Positions 34,001 to 48,349 are shown, counted from the stretch's first letter. The stretch: DNA of 64,000 bases from Sphagnum compactum (GCA_965153455.1 OZ234499.1:6272515-6336514), one strand, 5' to 3'. The notes: a model not told the origin generated them from the sequence alone. Numbers and translations are program-made.

Positions 34001-37000
34001 CCCAGAGCTCACGGCGTGTGCATGGTGCCTTCTTACGAACACGGCGGATGTTGTCTGTGTTGGCCAACTGCTCCCTCATCACACTGCACATTCCTGCTTA
34101 TCTTCAGAAACCCAACATGCTGTCTAAAATGTGTTCCACTGAACAATATTCAACAAATGAGCATATTCCTAATATGAGTCTATACTTTGCAAGCTCAAGA
34201 GTTCTGGCTGATGAAAGCACATGGGGCTTGGTGCATAGTACTTAGTAACCATAGTCATAAGACATCATGGTGACACAAACTTCAGGGTTGAAACTCAAGT
34301 GTGCAAACTCACTCTCCAGGCACTGCAATTGCCATGTCAAGCACTGGCTTCCTCTTCCTCACTGCAGGTTTTGGACCACGTTTCCACTTTGGAGCTGGTG
34401 CTACTACTTCTGTAGGGGTTGGAATAACTCTCAGTGCTGGTGTTCCCCTCCCTCCTGTCATTATACCACATCATTGTCAGCTAGCAATTGTCAAATAACT
34501 GACAGAAAACAAGGAATAAGATGGGGTCAGTGAGGTCCTGTTTCTCAAAGCCCCAAAATTGTGGAAAACAAAAAACTTCATCAAACTGCTTGGGGTTGGC
34601 CAAAAAGTACCGAGCAAAATGGCCAACACATCATTGTCTGCTGGAAGGTCATCATCCATATTTGGAGCTTTCACAGAGCTAGGGGCATCCTCCCTTGATA
34701 CCTCCATAACTGACTCTTCCACTAATAGCTCCCTTTCCTCCATCATCACATCTTCCTCCTCTGCTAAGGCACTGTTTTCATGGAAAGTATAGAACCAGAT
34801 ATTCAACACAATCAGGAACAAACCCAACATGAACACAAAATGGAAGAAACAAGCTCTTCATCAACTTACCTGGGCAATTTAGACTCCTCTGCCATTAGCA
34901 TATCCCTGTCAAGGTCAAAAACATTAGGCTCCTGCTCAGCTAGTGGCTCCACTGCTGATCGCAATGTTTCAGCATCAGGTACTTCTTCCTGATCAAAATC
35001 AAAAGGGTGTGCAGGTGAGCCAGGCTTGGATTGCTCAGCAGCAACAACCTCAACAATGGGTACCAACTCGTCAGGTACTGTGATAACAGGCTCTTCCCCA
35101 ATCCCTTCTGTGACAACCCGTTCTTTGACAACATCTTCAACAACAAGCTCCTCAACAACAGGCTCTTCAATGGCAACCTCATTGATGGTAGGTTCTTCAC
35201 CATTAAGATCTTCATCAACAACTTTTTCTGAAATGGGCTTTTCAAGAGTAGATTCCACCACATCCACCATGTCTCCAGATGGTTCTAACTGATCAAGGGC
35301 TTCTGTGACAGGTGCCAACTGATCAGGTTCTTCCGTATGCTCCAGTTGCATCTCAGGATTTTCTAGGTCAAGGTCCATCATAGTTGGTGGGGCTGGTGTC
35401 AGAGGATCCATGTCCATGGCATCCATCTGATCCATCCGGTCATAGTCTATAGCCTGATCATCCATCATGGGTAGCACCACACTGCACCACAACACAGCCC
35501 ATATGAGAATCTTATCTTGTAATAATCAAACTGGTTGCAGGATATAATATCAATCAAAGCAGATGCACCATCAAGGAGAGTAAGGTCATCTGAGGGCTCT
35601 AGCATACTCTTCTTCAAGGGTGATTTCTCTAGGGCTTGGCTCCTGACTCTTTGCTTTTTCCAATTCCTCCTGCACAATGTGTCATGTATTAAGGAACATT
35701 TGGCCATCCTATCACAAGAAGAAACACACTACATGTGACGTCAGCAAAACACCAGAACTGAAAAGCAACAAATTGGGATGCTGCTTTAGATGTTAGAACA
35801 CAATTGTCATTTTGAGTTCAACAGTCATGAGACAGGAGTTGATTATTTCATTGTCAGTCATTTTCCACATCAATATTGTAGTTGGAAGTCAAGAGCATCA
35901 AACCCGCCTTCATCAGCCTCTGGCATGGTTATCATTGGCTCCAGATCTTTGAAAGACATCCTGTGAGCACTCAATTGGAGATCTGTTGAACTCTTTTCAA
36001 TGAAATTTTTCATTGCCAAGGAAATCCTTAGAACCTGAAAACCTCTTCTTGCTGGACTTCCATATGCTTTAAGTTATGATAGCCAACAATGGTATCATAC
36101 AATAGGAGCTCTCATCAGAGTTATGGTACCAAGGATTGTGCACTGACAACTGCACCATTGTATCTAAAGAAAAATTCAGAAACACTTTTGATGTCAAGAA
36201 TGTGAGCAAGAGAGCCCACCTCATCAAAGTCAATCCCCATACGTGGCACATCACCATCTGGAAATCTCTCTGCATGTGCACACACCAGATCAATCCCATG
36301 AGCTTCCTTCCACTGACAATCCCAAAAGGACATGGAACACTTCATGAAATCTCTCTAGCACTACTGGTTTCACTTGTTTGTTCACCAACCCATCAATCCA
36401 AGCTAGATGCAAAAATAGGTGCAAGAAACTACAATCAGATGAGTCTATTCAAAAAATTTGTTCAACTGGAACAATTTAACATGTCTTCACAAAGAGACAA
36501 CAATGACCATAATCTTAGGAGGACATATTTGCTCACACATGATCCATCAACACAAAATGCTTGTCAGAGTTTGTGTTCTTGTATCAGTGTTGTAGGAGTT
36601 ACTCTGAGATGCAGTGATCTCTTATTTTGAGAGTCTGAAAGTGCTTTAACTTAAGGCTAGCATGGAAGAGATGAACATACCATCAAGCCCAAACTGGGAA
36701 CCAAAATAGAAGTTCTCATCCATTGGGTCTTGGAGTGTGATTTGCTCCCGAGTTGTAACATGATGTTCAGCAGCTCTGCCAAAACAGAGTACAAGCATTA
36801 GTTGTTAAGGGCATGAACCTGGGAGGCTGAAAAAGCATCAAGTACAGCAACAAAGACCTTGAAGCAACATACCCATTGGACAGGAGCATAGCACTTTCAC
36901 GATCAGGCAGAGGCTCAAGCTCATCAAGGTCAAAATTCTCTGGCAAAGTGATGGCATTGAATGGGGCAGTTGCAGCTTCAGGGGGAAGATCAACAACCCC

Positions 37001-37805
37001 GGCATGAAATGCCTGCTTGATTTTTGTGAGAGCCTCACTGCAGTCATGGAATAAGTAATTCACTTTCCGTGAATAAATCCGCACAACTCCAAGCAACAGA
37101 TGGCCTGACAACCTGAGGGCAATGGGTGCCTCTGGAAACAAGATAGAGTCTGCCAGTTCAAGCATTCATGCTGTCTAGTCAGTAAACACAAGAAAACCCT
37201 CTGTGATCTGTCACAAACAAATGCTCTCTACACTTTCTTTAGGGCTTCAATTGAAACACCTTTATTTTTTGCCCCCTGTAGTCCATGCAGCTCTTTCCCC
37301 AAAAACTGTCAATTCAGAGAGCTTTTTCTCATCACACTAAATATGCTTCTGCCAACAGAAATTGAGGGCAGCGTTCTATTGCAGTTGTAGAAGTATGCTG
37401 CCTGTCCGTGCAAACATGAGTGACTGGTTCTATTTTCACCTGTAAGGCTCCCACCTCTTTACCAGAGGTGGAGAGTTTATAATAGCCATAAGGAATGACC
37501 ATTTGCCCTGGACTCAGTAGCCCAAAGGGTTTCCATATCATGGAAAGACTTGTTTCCCCCAACTCCCCACCCCATTCACTGTAAACATGTGATACTTTTG
37601 CATGCGCTTTCAGTCGTTGGAAACCCTAAAGTAGTTTGCAGCTGTAAAGGTGGGTGCTTATGTACAGAGAAGAAGACTCACCAACAGAAACGCTGATGTT
37701 GGTTTCAGTGACCTGGTTTTTGCGGAGCTTGCGTTCCAAGTGAGCAGCAATCCATATGGTGCCCAGAGGCCCTTTCTTTGCCAATATGAGCTGTGAATAG
37801 AACAT
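31013..37805 (-). CDS. RAD21: RAD21 cohesin alpha-kleisin subunit (SYN-type), complete
   Basis: The kleisin closes the cohesin ring by bridging SMC1 and SMC3 in the nucleus, holding sister chromatids until separase cuts it. I read 16 exons (minus strand): 37805-37682, 37149-36873, 36775-36681, 36269-36220, 35669-35608, 35481-34870, 34771-34611, 34454-34313, 34083-33947, 33860-33559, 33437-33191, 33051-32723, 32472-32439, 32224-32107, 31971-31824, 31111-31013; they give 978 codons in one frame. The N-terminus [18 protein letters not shown] and [16 protein letters not shown] form the SMC3-binding domain. The centre has [18 protein letters not shown]. The C-terminal winged helix is [15 protein letters not shown] then [15 protein letters not shown], the SMC1-binding part. 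Linkers are very acidic. The donors at 36219 and 33558, and the acceptor at 33052 (33061 is an alternative), are the least certain junctions. Confidence 0.93.
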
Positions 37806-38460
37806 CTTTCTTCTGCGTACCGATACTCTCCCTCGCGATTCGCTTCGTCCAAAACCCTCTCCAAATACCCCAAAAAATGCACCCAAAAAAAAGACTCTAA
37901 CTTTCCGCCTAACTAACGAACGCTCCTCCAATTCCGCAAAAACTCCCCTCACGTCTCCTTCATCCTGGAAGTACCTTAAAGTGACCACTCAGAAGAAAAT
38001 TGGTGCCACTCTACAACCACGCCAATCAGACACATAGTTTCTGCCTGCGAGCTCAGACGCCAAGAAAAACCTCAAGCTCCAGAACCAACTCTCTTTCGTT
38101 GTGGGCTGGCAGGCTGGCTGGCTGGCTTCTCCGGTCCAAAGGGGGTTGCAACCTGCGTGGAAAAAAAAGGGTGGGGGGGGGGGGGGGGGGGCCAGCATCC
38201 AAAGGACGAAATGATGATAGAAGCAGTTGCTCGTGAACGTTGGAGGCGAAAGATTTGTGAAGAGCGAGGATGCTAAAGGACATGACGGTAGAAGTGCGTG
38301 CTCAAAATCTCCCTGCCTCCCTCCCTCCCTCCCTCCCTCGTCGTTCCCGGCCCTCTCTCCCACCCGTCTCCCTCTCCTCAGACCGGGCGCCGGACAGCGC
38401 GGGCAGGTGTGGTTTAAAACCACTACATAACCGGTCAATTTAAGCAAGTACGTATATACA
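37806..38460 (-). promoter_or_regulatory. RAD21 upstream region with G19 and CCTC tracts
   Basis: Upstream of the RAD21 start the sequence is GC-richer than the flanks. It holds a 'ctggctggctgg' run (38108-38125), an uninterrupted run of 19 G at 38173-38191 and about six 'ccct' repeats at 38310-38338. Such G-runs can form quadruplexes. No TATA box is obvious. The role as promoter is inferred from position only. Confidence 0.4.
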
Positions 38461-38586
38461 GTGTGTAGTCATGAACGCATACGAATACGGACAAGGACTT
38501 TTTACACACGCAAAAAATCTTTAGTCTGCTGTGGCAAACTTGAGCCCAAATTGACAAATCAAACCTCCTCCTGGGTAGGTAAGAGG

Positions 38587-38600
38587 TTTAGGGTTTAGGG
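38587..38600 (+). promoter_or_regulatory. Two tandem telomere-type units (telo-box)
   Basis: TTTAGGGTTTAGGG, two perfect plant telomere units, about 780 bp upstream of the RAD21 ATG. Telo-boxes occur in promoters of genes active in dividing cells, which would suit RAD21, but the distance is large and a chance or relic origin is possible. Confidence 0.4.
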
Positions 38601-41500
38601 ACATTTGAGAAAATTCTTAGTGTATTTAGAGGTAGCCTGTAGAGCATAATTTTGAAATACCCCGCCCTTTTTCACTTTTTCTTGTGATAGATACTCGGTG
38701 AATATTTGATGGGTATAACAAAGAAAAAGTGAAGAAAAAAAATCTCTTGATCTTTAAATGAGGTAAAAAGCCCCAGTCCTAGGGTTTTATCCTACATGTA
38801 AAGCATTCCAAGATTTTTTTCTTTGTATTCGAAAAAAAAACTACAATTCCTTAGTCGATTGAAGGACCCTTTTGCTGATCACACCCAAACCTTTCACCAT
38901 TTGAATAAAAAAGCTTTCATGTTTTACATAGGCTCATCCTATTAGGGGCCTCCCTTAATTTTCAAGCCCATACCATAAGTCTATTGTCCTCAAGGTTACA
39001 ACCCTCAAATTAGGGGAGGCCATGTGGAACAAGTCTTCCCCTATGCATAAATAAATGTCCATAGTGCCAAATTGTGATTTCCTTGTGTGTAGAATTGCAG
39101 GTTTGATAATGGTGTTTAATGTGCCCATAACTAATGTTTTGGCAAATCTTGTCAAAATAATAATTTTTTTGAAGGAAGGGGTCCAGCAGCCCCAATCTGA
39201 ATATTTCAAAAATTCAACAATAGCCTCTAAGTATGCTAAGGGCCACTTTAGACGAGGGTCCAAGGTCTGACAAAATAGAGCAATCCTATTGGACAAGAGC
39301 GATAGATTAGTCTTTAGATGGGGGTCCAAGACCAAAAACTGGCAAATCAAGGCTAAACCTACATGGCACCATTTTGGAGGGAAAATCAATTGGTTTGAAC
39401 CAAAAAAAAAACACAGAGCTAAAAAAAGGAGAGCTCATGATTTGAAGAACCAAGATGCAAGCTAGGGTCCTAGCGAGGTCCGACTTTAGGTTCAATTTGC
39501 TTCAAATGAGTCCAAATTGGTTGGTTCCTTGGAATTTGGACCATGGACCCATCTAAAGTAGGCCTAAGTCTACAAACAAGTTTCAAAATTATCGTGTGTT
39601 GGGCAATGGGCTCTCTAGAATTTTCACAAGTTGGTCTTAGTTTTTTCTTCTTTTTTCAACTGGCCCTCTTAGGAATGAATTAATGTTCAACATGATGAGT
39701 CGTAGGTACAGTAGCAGGTTTGAATTCTTTGGCATGAGTTATGTTCTTAGATGCAATCATTTTTTTGTTTGTGTAAGGTGACACTTGACGAGCCGGGTGT
39801 TTCCAAAATAAGCATCCCTAAAGGCAGAGCCAAGGGCGCTTATTTTGGGAATGCCTTACTCCAAAAGTGTCCAAAGGTGTTGTGTTACCGAGTGTGAAGC
39901 ACCCCAGGAATTTTTATTTTTTGTTTTCAAAAATTTCACTTTTTTTCTTGGGATAACCCAGGCAAAAGTGAGAAATGACGAAACTCCCCATCAATGGGTA
40001 TAGAAAAAAAATCTATTGTAGAAGGTGCCCTCAAAATGCACTAGCAATTTTTCTGCTTGTGATATTTGGCTTTGTCGAGTATAAAGATCTGCTTCAAATT
40101 TTTTGTCTCTGTAAGTAATTGAGTACATACGGAGTCTTTTTGCCTAGGTACCACCATGATGTTTGGGAGAGAACTACAAGCTTCTATTAGCCTACTACTC
40201 ATACAGTTTAAGGGGGAGATTCAAATTGTGTCCAAATTCAAAAACCCTTTTTTCTCTTTTTTTGTCTTTCCTGCCGACTGTGGCATCAAATTTTGGGCAC
40301 CACTTCCTGGAAGAATGCACTAACCCGGGCCACAGTGAACCAGCACCCACCAGTGCACCATCCACTGGATGGATGGATGTCCATTATGACTCAGTTGTGG
40401 ATGAACCCAGTCAACTGAGTCAATATTTGGTTTCATCTTGGTAACCAGTTCTGTAAAGCAAATAGGTCTCATATATAGGCAGATAGGTAGGAAAATAGGC
40501 AACTACTAGGCAAGTAAGTAGATGGTTTATTCATATAGCTAAGGGCTGTTTTTTACTACCTACCTACTAACAACCTGCATGTGGGTTGTTAGTACCTAGG
40601 TAGGAAAATAAAAAAGTAACTGAGCTAACCACCATGGTTAGCTATGGTGAACTGAAACCCAACAGAAAACTGGTTCCTGACCACTTTACCATTCATCCTT
40701 GTAATGACCATGTGGCATCTGCTCATTAATGGTCTCACACCCAGTATGTACAAAGTGGACATTGGAGCTAATGATTAGATTAAGTTTAATTCTCAATCAC
40801 ATTTTGGGGGGGGGGGGAGGGGAGGAGGAGGGGATTATAACGTCCTGCTCAGTACACTGCCTGTAAGGGTTTAGGAAGAGAGTACAGAAGGATCTGTAGT
40901 TTCTATTTGGTCCCAGTTTTTGAGGAATGTTCTCTCTCCCATGTGTTCTTTTGTGAACTGCAAGTCCAATTTTTCAGAATTTAGTGAAACATTTCTTTGA
41001 GGAAACCTGCTATTTCTTTGATAATTTTTTTTAAATACCCTAACTAGTCATTTTTATTTTTTTTCTGAACCAGTGGGCTTTACAAAACAAGGAACCAGGG
41101 TTTCTTTTTGTCTTGAAAATCTTCAAAGATCCAGAATAGGAGATTAGAGCATCTCCACCCCTGAAATCTGAAACTCTCTTGTAATTTTCCAATGGTGGCT
41201 GATGTGTAGACATAGGGTTCAGGCCCAATGCAAATCACTTTTTTCACTCCCACTCACACCCATCACCTCGAGACATTACATCATCATTAAGTTAAGCACT
41301 TGGAGAAAATTTGTAGTGTATGTGCAGGGCACCTTATACCGATCAATTTCCCTCCTAGAAATTGGGAGCAATATTATACCTACTCCTCAAGGATGGGAGG
41401 GAAATTATGTCTACTTGCAGGTGTAACAACCCTCCCACTATTGAGGAGTAGGCATATGAACCTTGAGATCTACATAGGTTTAATTCATGATAAATTTTGT
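38601..41500. other. Intergenic sequence, no gene supported
   Basis: A 144-codon minus-strand frame (38955-39389) has no domain I know. Around 40380-40440 and 40480-40620 there are 'ctcagttg/tcaactgag' and 'aggtagg' repeats. A 13-G run lies at 40805. Nothing is recognisable as a gene. Confidence 0.4.
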
Positions 41501-41639
41501 CTCATGTTTTACAATAGGTAAAGCCCATGGGTGGGGAACATTCCTAAAAAACGTGGGGCTGAACTTGCTAATTACCTTGTCCTAGGCATCTTATTTTGAA
41601 AATGCTCCCACCCTAGGGCTTTACCTTACACTTATTCCC

Positions 41640-42750
41640 TTATTTTATATTGTTTTACTCCCTTCGCTTCTTGTGTTAATCAATTTGCATCATGTTGGTC
41701 AAGCTTGTGCATTGTCAACTTATGCTTCGTGTTAAAATCAATCGGACTTACTATTTTCATGCAACTTTGAAATTCAAAGCTTCACCTTAAAACCAATTGT
41801 GGTCTTTCTTTATGCAACTTTGTGATTTGATATTCTTTCTTGCTCTTGTGTTTTTGGAGTTTCCTTGTTTTGGGTTTTGGGTTCTGCGTGGGCTTGGGCA
41901 TCATTTGCAACTTGGCATTAGAGCTTTGCTATGTTAAATTTTGCAAAAAATTTACTTTCCTTATTTGCTTGCATTGTGCTTCGTTTTTTGCTTACATTGT
42001 GCACCATGGTTAACGTGGAAAGCTTGGAGACACATGTTGTTTGGTAGATTGATTGTTGAAATTGATTGATAATGAGAATAAGGAGTAATTTCTACAACTA
42101 CTACTCCAATATAATGTCGATGGAACAATTGTTGTGCATTACCATAACGGTACTAAGCTTGGGTGAAAATCCAATATGCAAAGAGAAAGGCATCTTGGCA
42201 AGGAAAGATCTTTTGAAATTATTTAGGCAACGCTTTGGTGTATGATGACAAGTTATTCAATGTCACTACAAAATACATTGATCACTCTTCCTTTGCATCA
42301 TGGAGGTCATTACTAACCACAATGGTTATTTTGTTAGAAAATGAAATGATTTTGATGTGATGGGCTTGTTCAAAATCTAAAAAATAATTACTATTTGTAA
42401 ACAACATGTATAGGGAATGGTTGTTAATTTCATGAATAAATGTTGTCATTTGGGAGAAAATATTGTGATGTTCTATACTTGAAACGGTTTGTAAGGGTTG
42501 TGAAGGAGGTTTTGGAAAAATGTTACATGCAATAACCCACGATTGCTAATTTGGAAAAAAAAAAAAACAATTGCATACCAAACGTTTCCAAGGATGGATT
42601 ATATGCATTATCATTGGAAGAACTATCCAATGGTAAGGGAAACTTTCTAACAAAAAAACCATAGTTCAATAGTTCTTGAAGTTGTGACCAACCAAAATCC
42701 TTGGATATGGCCTTATCATTTTGGATTGCCTAGTGGGAACAATAATTTCA
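41640..42750 (+). mobile_element. Possible decayed LTR retrotransposon (PBS-like site)
   Basis: At 41913-41925 the string TGGCATTAGAGCT differs at two positions from the common plant primer-binding site TGGTATCAGAGCT, complementary to the initiator Met tRNA. It follows 'tttgcaac', as an LTR end would. Downstream to about 42750 the sequence looks like degraded coding DNA with many stops but no clear gag or pol motif. No second LTR was found. It could be chance. Confidence 0.3.
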
Positions 42751-45700
42751 ATGCTCTTGATAGAAGGTGAATGTCAATATCTATTCAAGATACCATTTAC
42801 TTATTGATGGCATATATGCAAGATGGGCTTTTTTTGTGTATACCATCCATGAATTACAAGGAAAAAAACACAAACATTTCTTTCAAGTTGAAGAGGTTGT
42901 CAAAAAGGATGTTGAACATTGCTTTATTGTGTTGTGAAATCAATTTGTCATTGTTCAAATTCCAAGTTGATAATGGCTTAAGGAATTATGGGCAATATTT
43001 TGGTTGCTTGCATCATCCTTTACAACATGATTATTAAAAAAATGATATACTTTAAACTTGGAGCCTTGTTTCAAAAAACATGCAGTTCAAATGGGCCATG
43101 GATTAACATATCAACAATTCAAAAATGAAACAAACAAAATTGAAAATGGTGATGCAAATTACACTTTGAAAAATGACATCATTGAATATTTGAGAACTTG
43201 AAAAGGATATGAAATAAAATTCATGAAATTTTGTTTTCCCATTATCAAGTTGCCATGTTTACATTTGATTTGATTTAAAGTCAATATTATTTTATAATAA
43301 TAAATTAAACTATATTCATCAATTTTGTACATAGGAAGTTGACATATTACTTTGGAGCTGCAATCATTAAATTTGACATTATTGGAAAATTGGAATGGAA
43401 TGGGAGTTGATGCTACAACTTTGAAAGTTTTCTTTCTTAGTGAAACTTGAAGTACTTGCATGTTTCTAAAGTTTGTAACCAATTTTCACACATTGGGAAT
43501 AATGTTGTGTAACTTTGGTCTTCCAAATGGTTATTTTCCCCTCATATTCTTCAACATTGCCACAACTATGTGTTTTATTGCTTTCACTTGAATTGTCATT
43601 GCACTCTTGAGTTTTGAAACTCTTTTTTATTCCTCGGTGGCTTTTGATCCTTGTGGACGGTGATGTGCAAAAACAAATTATGAAGCATTTTAGTCCATGT
43701 GCAAAACTTCATTCATAGTTATTTCAATAACCTCATGTGCTTTGTGTTTGTTGGTTGGTTTTTTTTTTCACTTTGTTGCACACATTAGCCCACTAAAGAC
43801 ATATTTTAACATCAACCAATTTTTAGGATGAAGATAAAGCTTGCACCTTTTGGATTCTTGAATTTGTGCAAATCCAAGGCTATATTCAAAATGTCTTTGG
43901 TGCTTGTCCCATATTTGCAATTTTTTTGGACAACTCTAAAATTGTTGACAAATTTGGTGACATTGTGTATGATCACATCTCATTTCGTTAACAGAGAACA
44001 AGCTAGTTTACATGCATGAAAACTTAGTTGAGATTTGTTGTAATGTTCACAAACCCAATCCTAGAATGTTGCATTTTTCTAATCGTTTCCTATTTTTGGA
44101 TCTTGAAAGATGTGTAAAAAATTTGCAAAGTTTTTTTTTTTTTTTAAAACAAAGATTTTCCCCTTTTGGCATTTTGGTGGAGTTAATCCAATGTCTATTC
44201 CTATAGTTGATGTCATTGCAAGTTTAATGTGTTGCCACCATTGTTGTCCAACATAACCCTAACAACTTGCATGTCCCTCCCACAAAGAGCATGTATCATG
44301 CTACAAACTAGAGGGCAAAAGGAATTTTTGAATATGGATTAGCTAGTTTTTGATTGAGTTGAACATTGGTTTGAATTTAAGGCAATAGGGCTACCAACCC
44401 TCAATGTTACCATTGTATTAACATTTATTGTCAATAATGGAAATGTTTTTATAACAAAATCAAATAACATCTCAACACTAATTTGAATAATTTTGGATGA
44501 AAACCTATTAAAAATGGTATCAAACCTCATTGGTTTTCAAAGATATTATTTAATTTCATACCCATGTTCCTTTGATATTAAAAAAAAATCCAAGGAAAAG
44601 TCTATAATATAAAATCACAATTATAACACATCAAATAACTAGTTTTGATGTATAGACATGGTTTTCAAAATAATCAAATAACCTTCTCCAAAACTTTTGG
44701 TTCTTTGTTCCATTTCACAAAAATCATAGATTTTCTTAAAGGTTAGATTCTTTTGGGTAGTTATTTCAATTCAAAAAAAAATCAAGAAATTTAAACTCAA
44801 GGTTATTAACAAAATCAAATTAATACCCAACATTAGTTTGAAGTTTAGACCAATTTAATGTGATTATCTCTTTTTCCATGAAAGAACTTGTGACCAACAA
44901 TTTCTTAAAATGAAAGAATTATTTTTGACTTGGAGCCATGGTTCCAAAAAAATCAAAGAATTGATTATAGAACCTACCGTAAACCACTAGTTCTCAATGT
45001 GGAATGTGACCTTGTGCGATATGAGAGCAAAGTTGAAACAATTGTGGGAATCCATTTATGAAATCTTTTGGGTGAGAACAATTTCATAGGTGTTTGAAGA
45101 CCATCCCAAAAGGATCACTCGCAAATAAATTTGACATACATTGGAATATTAACTTGAAAGAATTAGATGAAAGTTTAAGGTCCTAGTCTAGTTCGTAATT
45201 TTTCAAAAAAATGGAAAGAAGTCTTTTGATTCTGGATGTAAAATGGTGAAAATTGAGGTGGTGTAAAAGGAGGTGGGTGTAGGAGAAAATGGTGCCAAAG
45301 CACATGTTGCTCGAGAGTATTCTGTTACATGTCCAAGGACTAAACTATGAAAAAGGTGTTTATGAGTTGGAAGAGCATGTTGGACATGAGGCATTGAACT
45401 CAAAATTGTTGTTAAAGCTTGGGCCCATAAAAAAAATTCTTCATGCAGGTTTTCCTAATCACTTGCTAAAAAACGTTTGAGTCGAATATTTATTTCCTTA
45501 TGGCTAGTGCCCCCCCCCCCCCCCCCCTTCAAGGGGCACATCAAGACACCACTAAGGTAACATAAGGAACAAATGCCAAGTTGCCACATCAGAGGGGTCA
45601 TGTGCCAACTTATTGAGTGGACAACAAAATGTCAATTGTACGTCATGTCGTAAAACGAAGGGGATGTGGTTGTATAGTTGAAGATGACGAAAGTCAATAT

Positions 45701-48340
45701 GTAAGGACCCAAGGACATTTAATGCCAAAACCCAAGCCCAGGCTGATGTAGGTGGGTTGGGAGTAAGGGAAGGTATTGGGTTAAGATGGTCATGTAGGTT
45801 TAAATTAGATGAATTGGATATCTAACAAAAACATTGGTGACAGGTTAACCTTCAAAGGGTAAATTGATGTTCGCAAGTGAGGCAAAAGGCTCTAGGTGGA
45901 AGGTGTAAGCATGTTGGGAAGATGGGGGTAGGTTGGGGGGTTTGATCATGGGCAACTATAGGGGTTGATAGAGTGAAAGGGAAAAAAGGTTTTACATGTG
46001 CATTATTTAGGGGGATTGGGAAAGTGTTGGGTTGGGGTTCCACATTTACACAAAGGGTTAGGGGTTAGTAGGGAGAACTAGTGGGTGGTGTGTGGTTTTT
46101 AAAATGGTATGGGGAGTTGGTGGGTGGTGCATGGTTTGCATAGGCAATGGGGTGGAGAATGGGGCTGTGATGGTGTGTGAAAAAAAATGGGCAATGTGAA
46201 TTACAAGGTATAATGAACCATGATGAACTAGGGGACATGGGACATTTTGTGCCCCTAAGGAAAAAGGTTTATTAGGAGCACAATTACAAATACACCCCAC
46301 TTTTTAAAGACTGCCTATTTCAACTCAACTTTTTTTAAACCTATAGAGCCAACCACACAAAACTAGGTAGATCAAAAGGAAAAATATGAAGAACCATCAC
46401 AAATAAACAAGACCTATTTCAAATGATAATTGAACCCTAACTTTGCCATAACTTTGAACACCATCATCCCTACTTTACTATGCTTAACACAACTTATAAA
46501 TTTTTGAAATTATTATGCAAAGATTAGGGGCCCAAAAACTTCTAGTCTTTTATTTTTTGGACTACCCAACTAAAATAACACCTAGTTTCAATAATAGAAA
46601 AACACCCTTGACTCAATCCTTTGCTAAAAAAAAAACCTTAGAAAAAACATATGATTAGTTAATAACTGACCATTATGTATTCATACATTCACATTTGCAA
46701 CACACTCTTTGATTTCTATTTCTTCTTTTCCCTTTGCTATTTCTTTAGGACCATGACAAAAATTAAGAAAAACCAAAATCGTAACAAAATTTCTCACTTT
46801 GTGACAGAAACCTTTTATTGTGCTTAATTTGTAGGTAATAATTAGATTTTTGGAAATAATATTTTTTTTGGGCTTGACAAAACTGTAAAAGGAAAAAAAG
46901 ACCCACCATAAAACAAAACCCAAAAAAAAAACATAAAACCCACCCTCCTTTGACCTTTTCACCTTCATTGTTTTGTTGCTTGTTGATGTTGTTGTCGTCA
47001 TCATCCTTGTCCTTCGCTTCAGGAAGTGGTTGCTTTCATATGCCCCATTGTGCCCCCAAAATTTAGAAACTAAACTTACAACTAGTCTTAATGGAACTAC
47101 AACTAGACTTACAACTAGTCCTCTTCCTATTGAAACTTGAATTAAACATGAGTCTTGAAACCCCTATTTCTTTTATCTTGAATGTCCCCACTACAATTTT
47201 TTCCTCTTTGTCCTTCTTTGTCTCTTTTTACTTGCCTTTCTCCGTCTCTTCTTTTTACGTGGTGCTAACTATTGAACATAGGAAAGTAACGACAATATTG
47301 GTGGTAAAGTTGTCGCCATCACTACAATTGCCACTCAAGCTCCAAAAACCTTGAAAGCAACAAACCCTCTCATAGACAAGGATTATAGCTTGGTATTGCA
47401 ATTAATATATTATTGGTTCACAATAACATATATAATAAACCTTGTTTTTTTAAGTCATGTGAAGTTTGCTTCTTTTTGGAATATTATATTAAAGGGAGGA
47501 TAAGTGGGTAAAGTGAGACTCAAAGTGAGAATTATTTTATGGATAATTAATGTTTCTTGGACTTCAAATTTAGTCCACAAGATGCTTCTTCATTTATTTT
47601 ATTTTAGTGAATAGTTTTTGTCAAACAAATGTGTAGAAAGGGGGCTCATTTGCAAACCCAAAAAAGAAGTAGGCATAGGAATTTCAACTGGTGTTTATGC
47701 ACATATAAAACTAGGGTAGGGTAAAACTTGAGGTCGCATCCTTTACCAAGCATAAAGAGTTGCACTGATTATTTTATCTTAGTATCTGAACATTTTTGGC
47801 AACAAATTGTTGAATAATTAATTAAATTTTAAATTTTAATTTCGACACTTGGTTTTTCAATTCTAAAATTTTCGACAGATAATAGCTATATAAAATAATA
47901 AACAGTCTCTTTTCAAGGTTGTGAAACACTCTAGTGTGTCCAGACTGTTTTAATCTTTTAGACTCAATATTTGAAAGTATGCGGTTAAAAACCTAACAGT
48001 TGAACTTTTGATTTTATTAAAATTTTGACACAAATATTAAATAAAATTTCAAAATTTTAAAAATTAAAAAAAAATTATGCCAAATCCATTCAGGTACTAT
48101 GGTATTTGCTTTTTTTCCATGATACCTAATAGGTGTCAAAAAAACATATTAAAAAGAGGGATGTTTAAAAAAACCCAAACACCAGGTCTTTATATTAGCA
48201 TTGTAATTATGTTGAGTTAAGATCCATAGGCTGGGCCGTTCCAGAAATGCAGGACTTAAATTGAACTACAGTTCACATAAATTTCTTATTTCAAGAATAC
48301 CCCCCACACGTTGGGACATTGCACTACACTTAACAACCTA
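42750..48340. other. Long intergenic stretch, no gene seen
   Basis: AT-rich with many short frames and no conserved motif. Notable local features are a run of about 19 C near 45509-45527 and a G-rich minus-coding-like patch at 45850-46300 that reads as low-complexity Pro/His. No RNA gene or defined element is supported. Confidence 0.4.
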
Positions 48341-48349
48341 ACACAAATT

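Noticed and set aside
35890-36034. Extra RAD21 exon (frame containing [19 protein letters not shown])
   Set aside because: Including it breaks the phase of the following exon, whereas joining 36220 directly to 35669 keeps the frame and an acidic linker.
38955-39389. 144-codon minus-strand frame as a gene
   Set aside because: No recognised motif, no splice context, surrounded by non-coding DNA; length is possible by chance in a 64-kb window.
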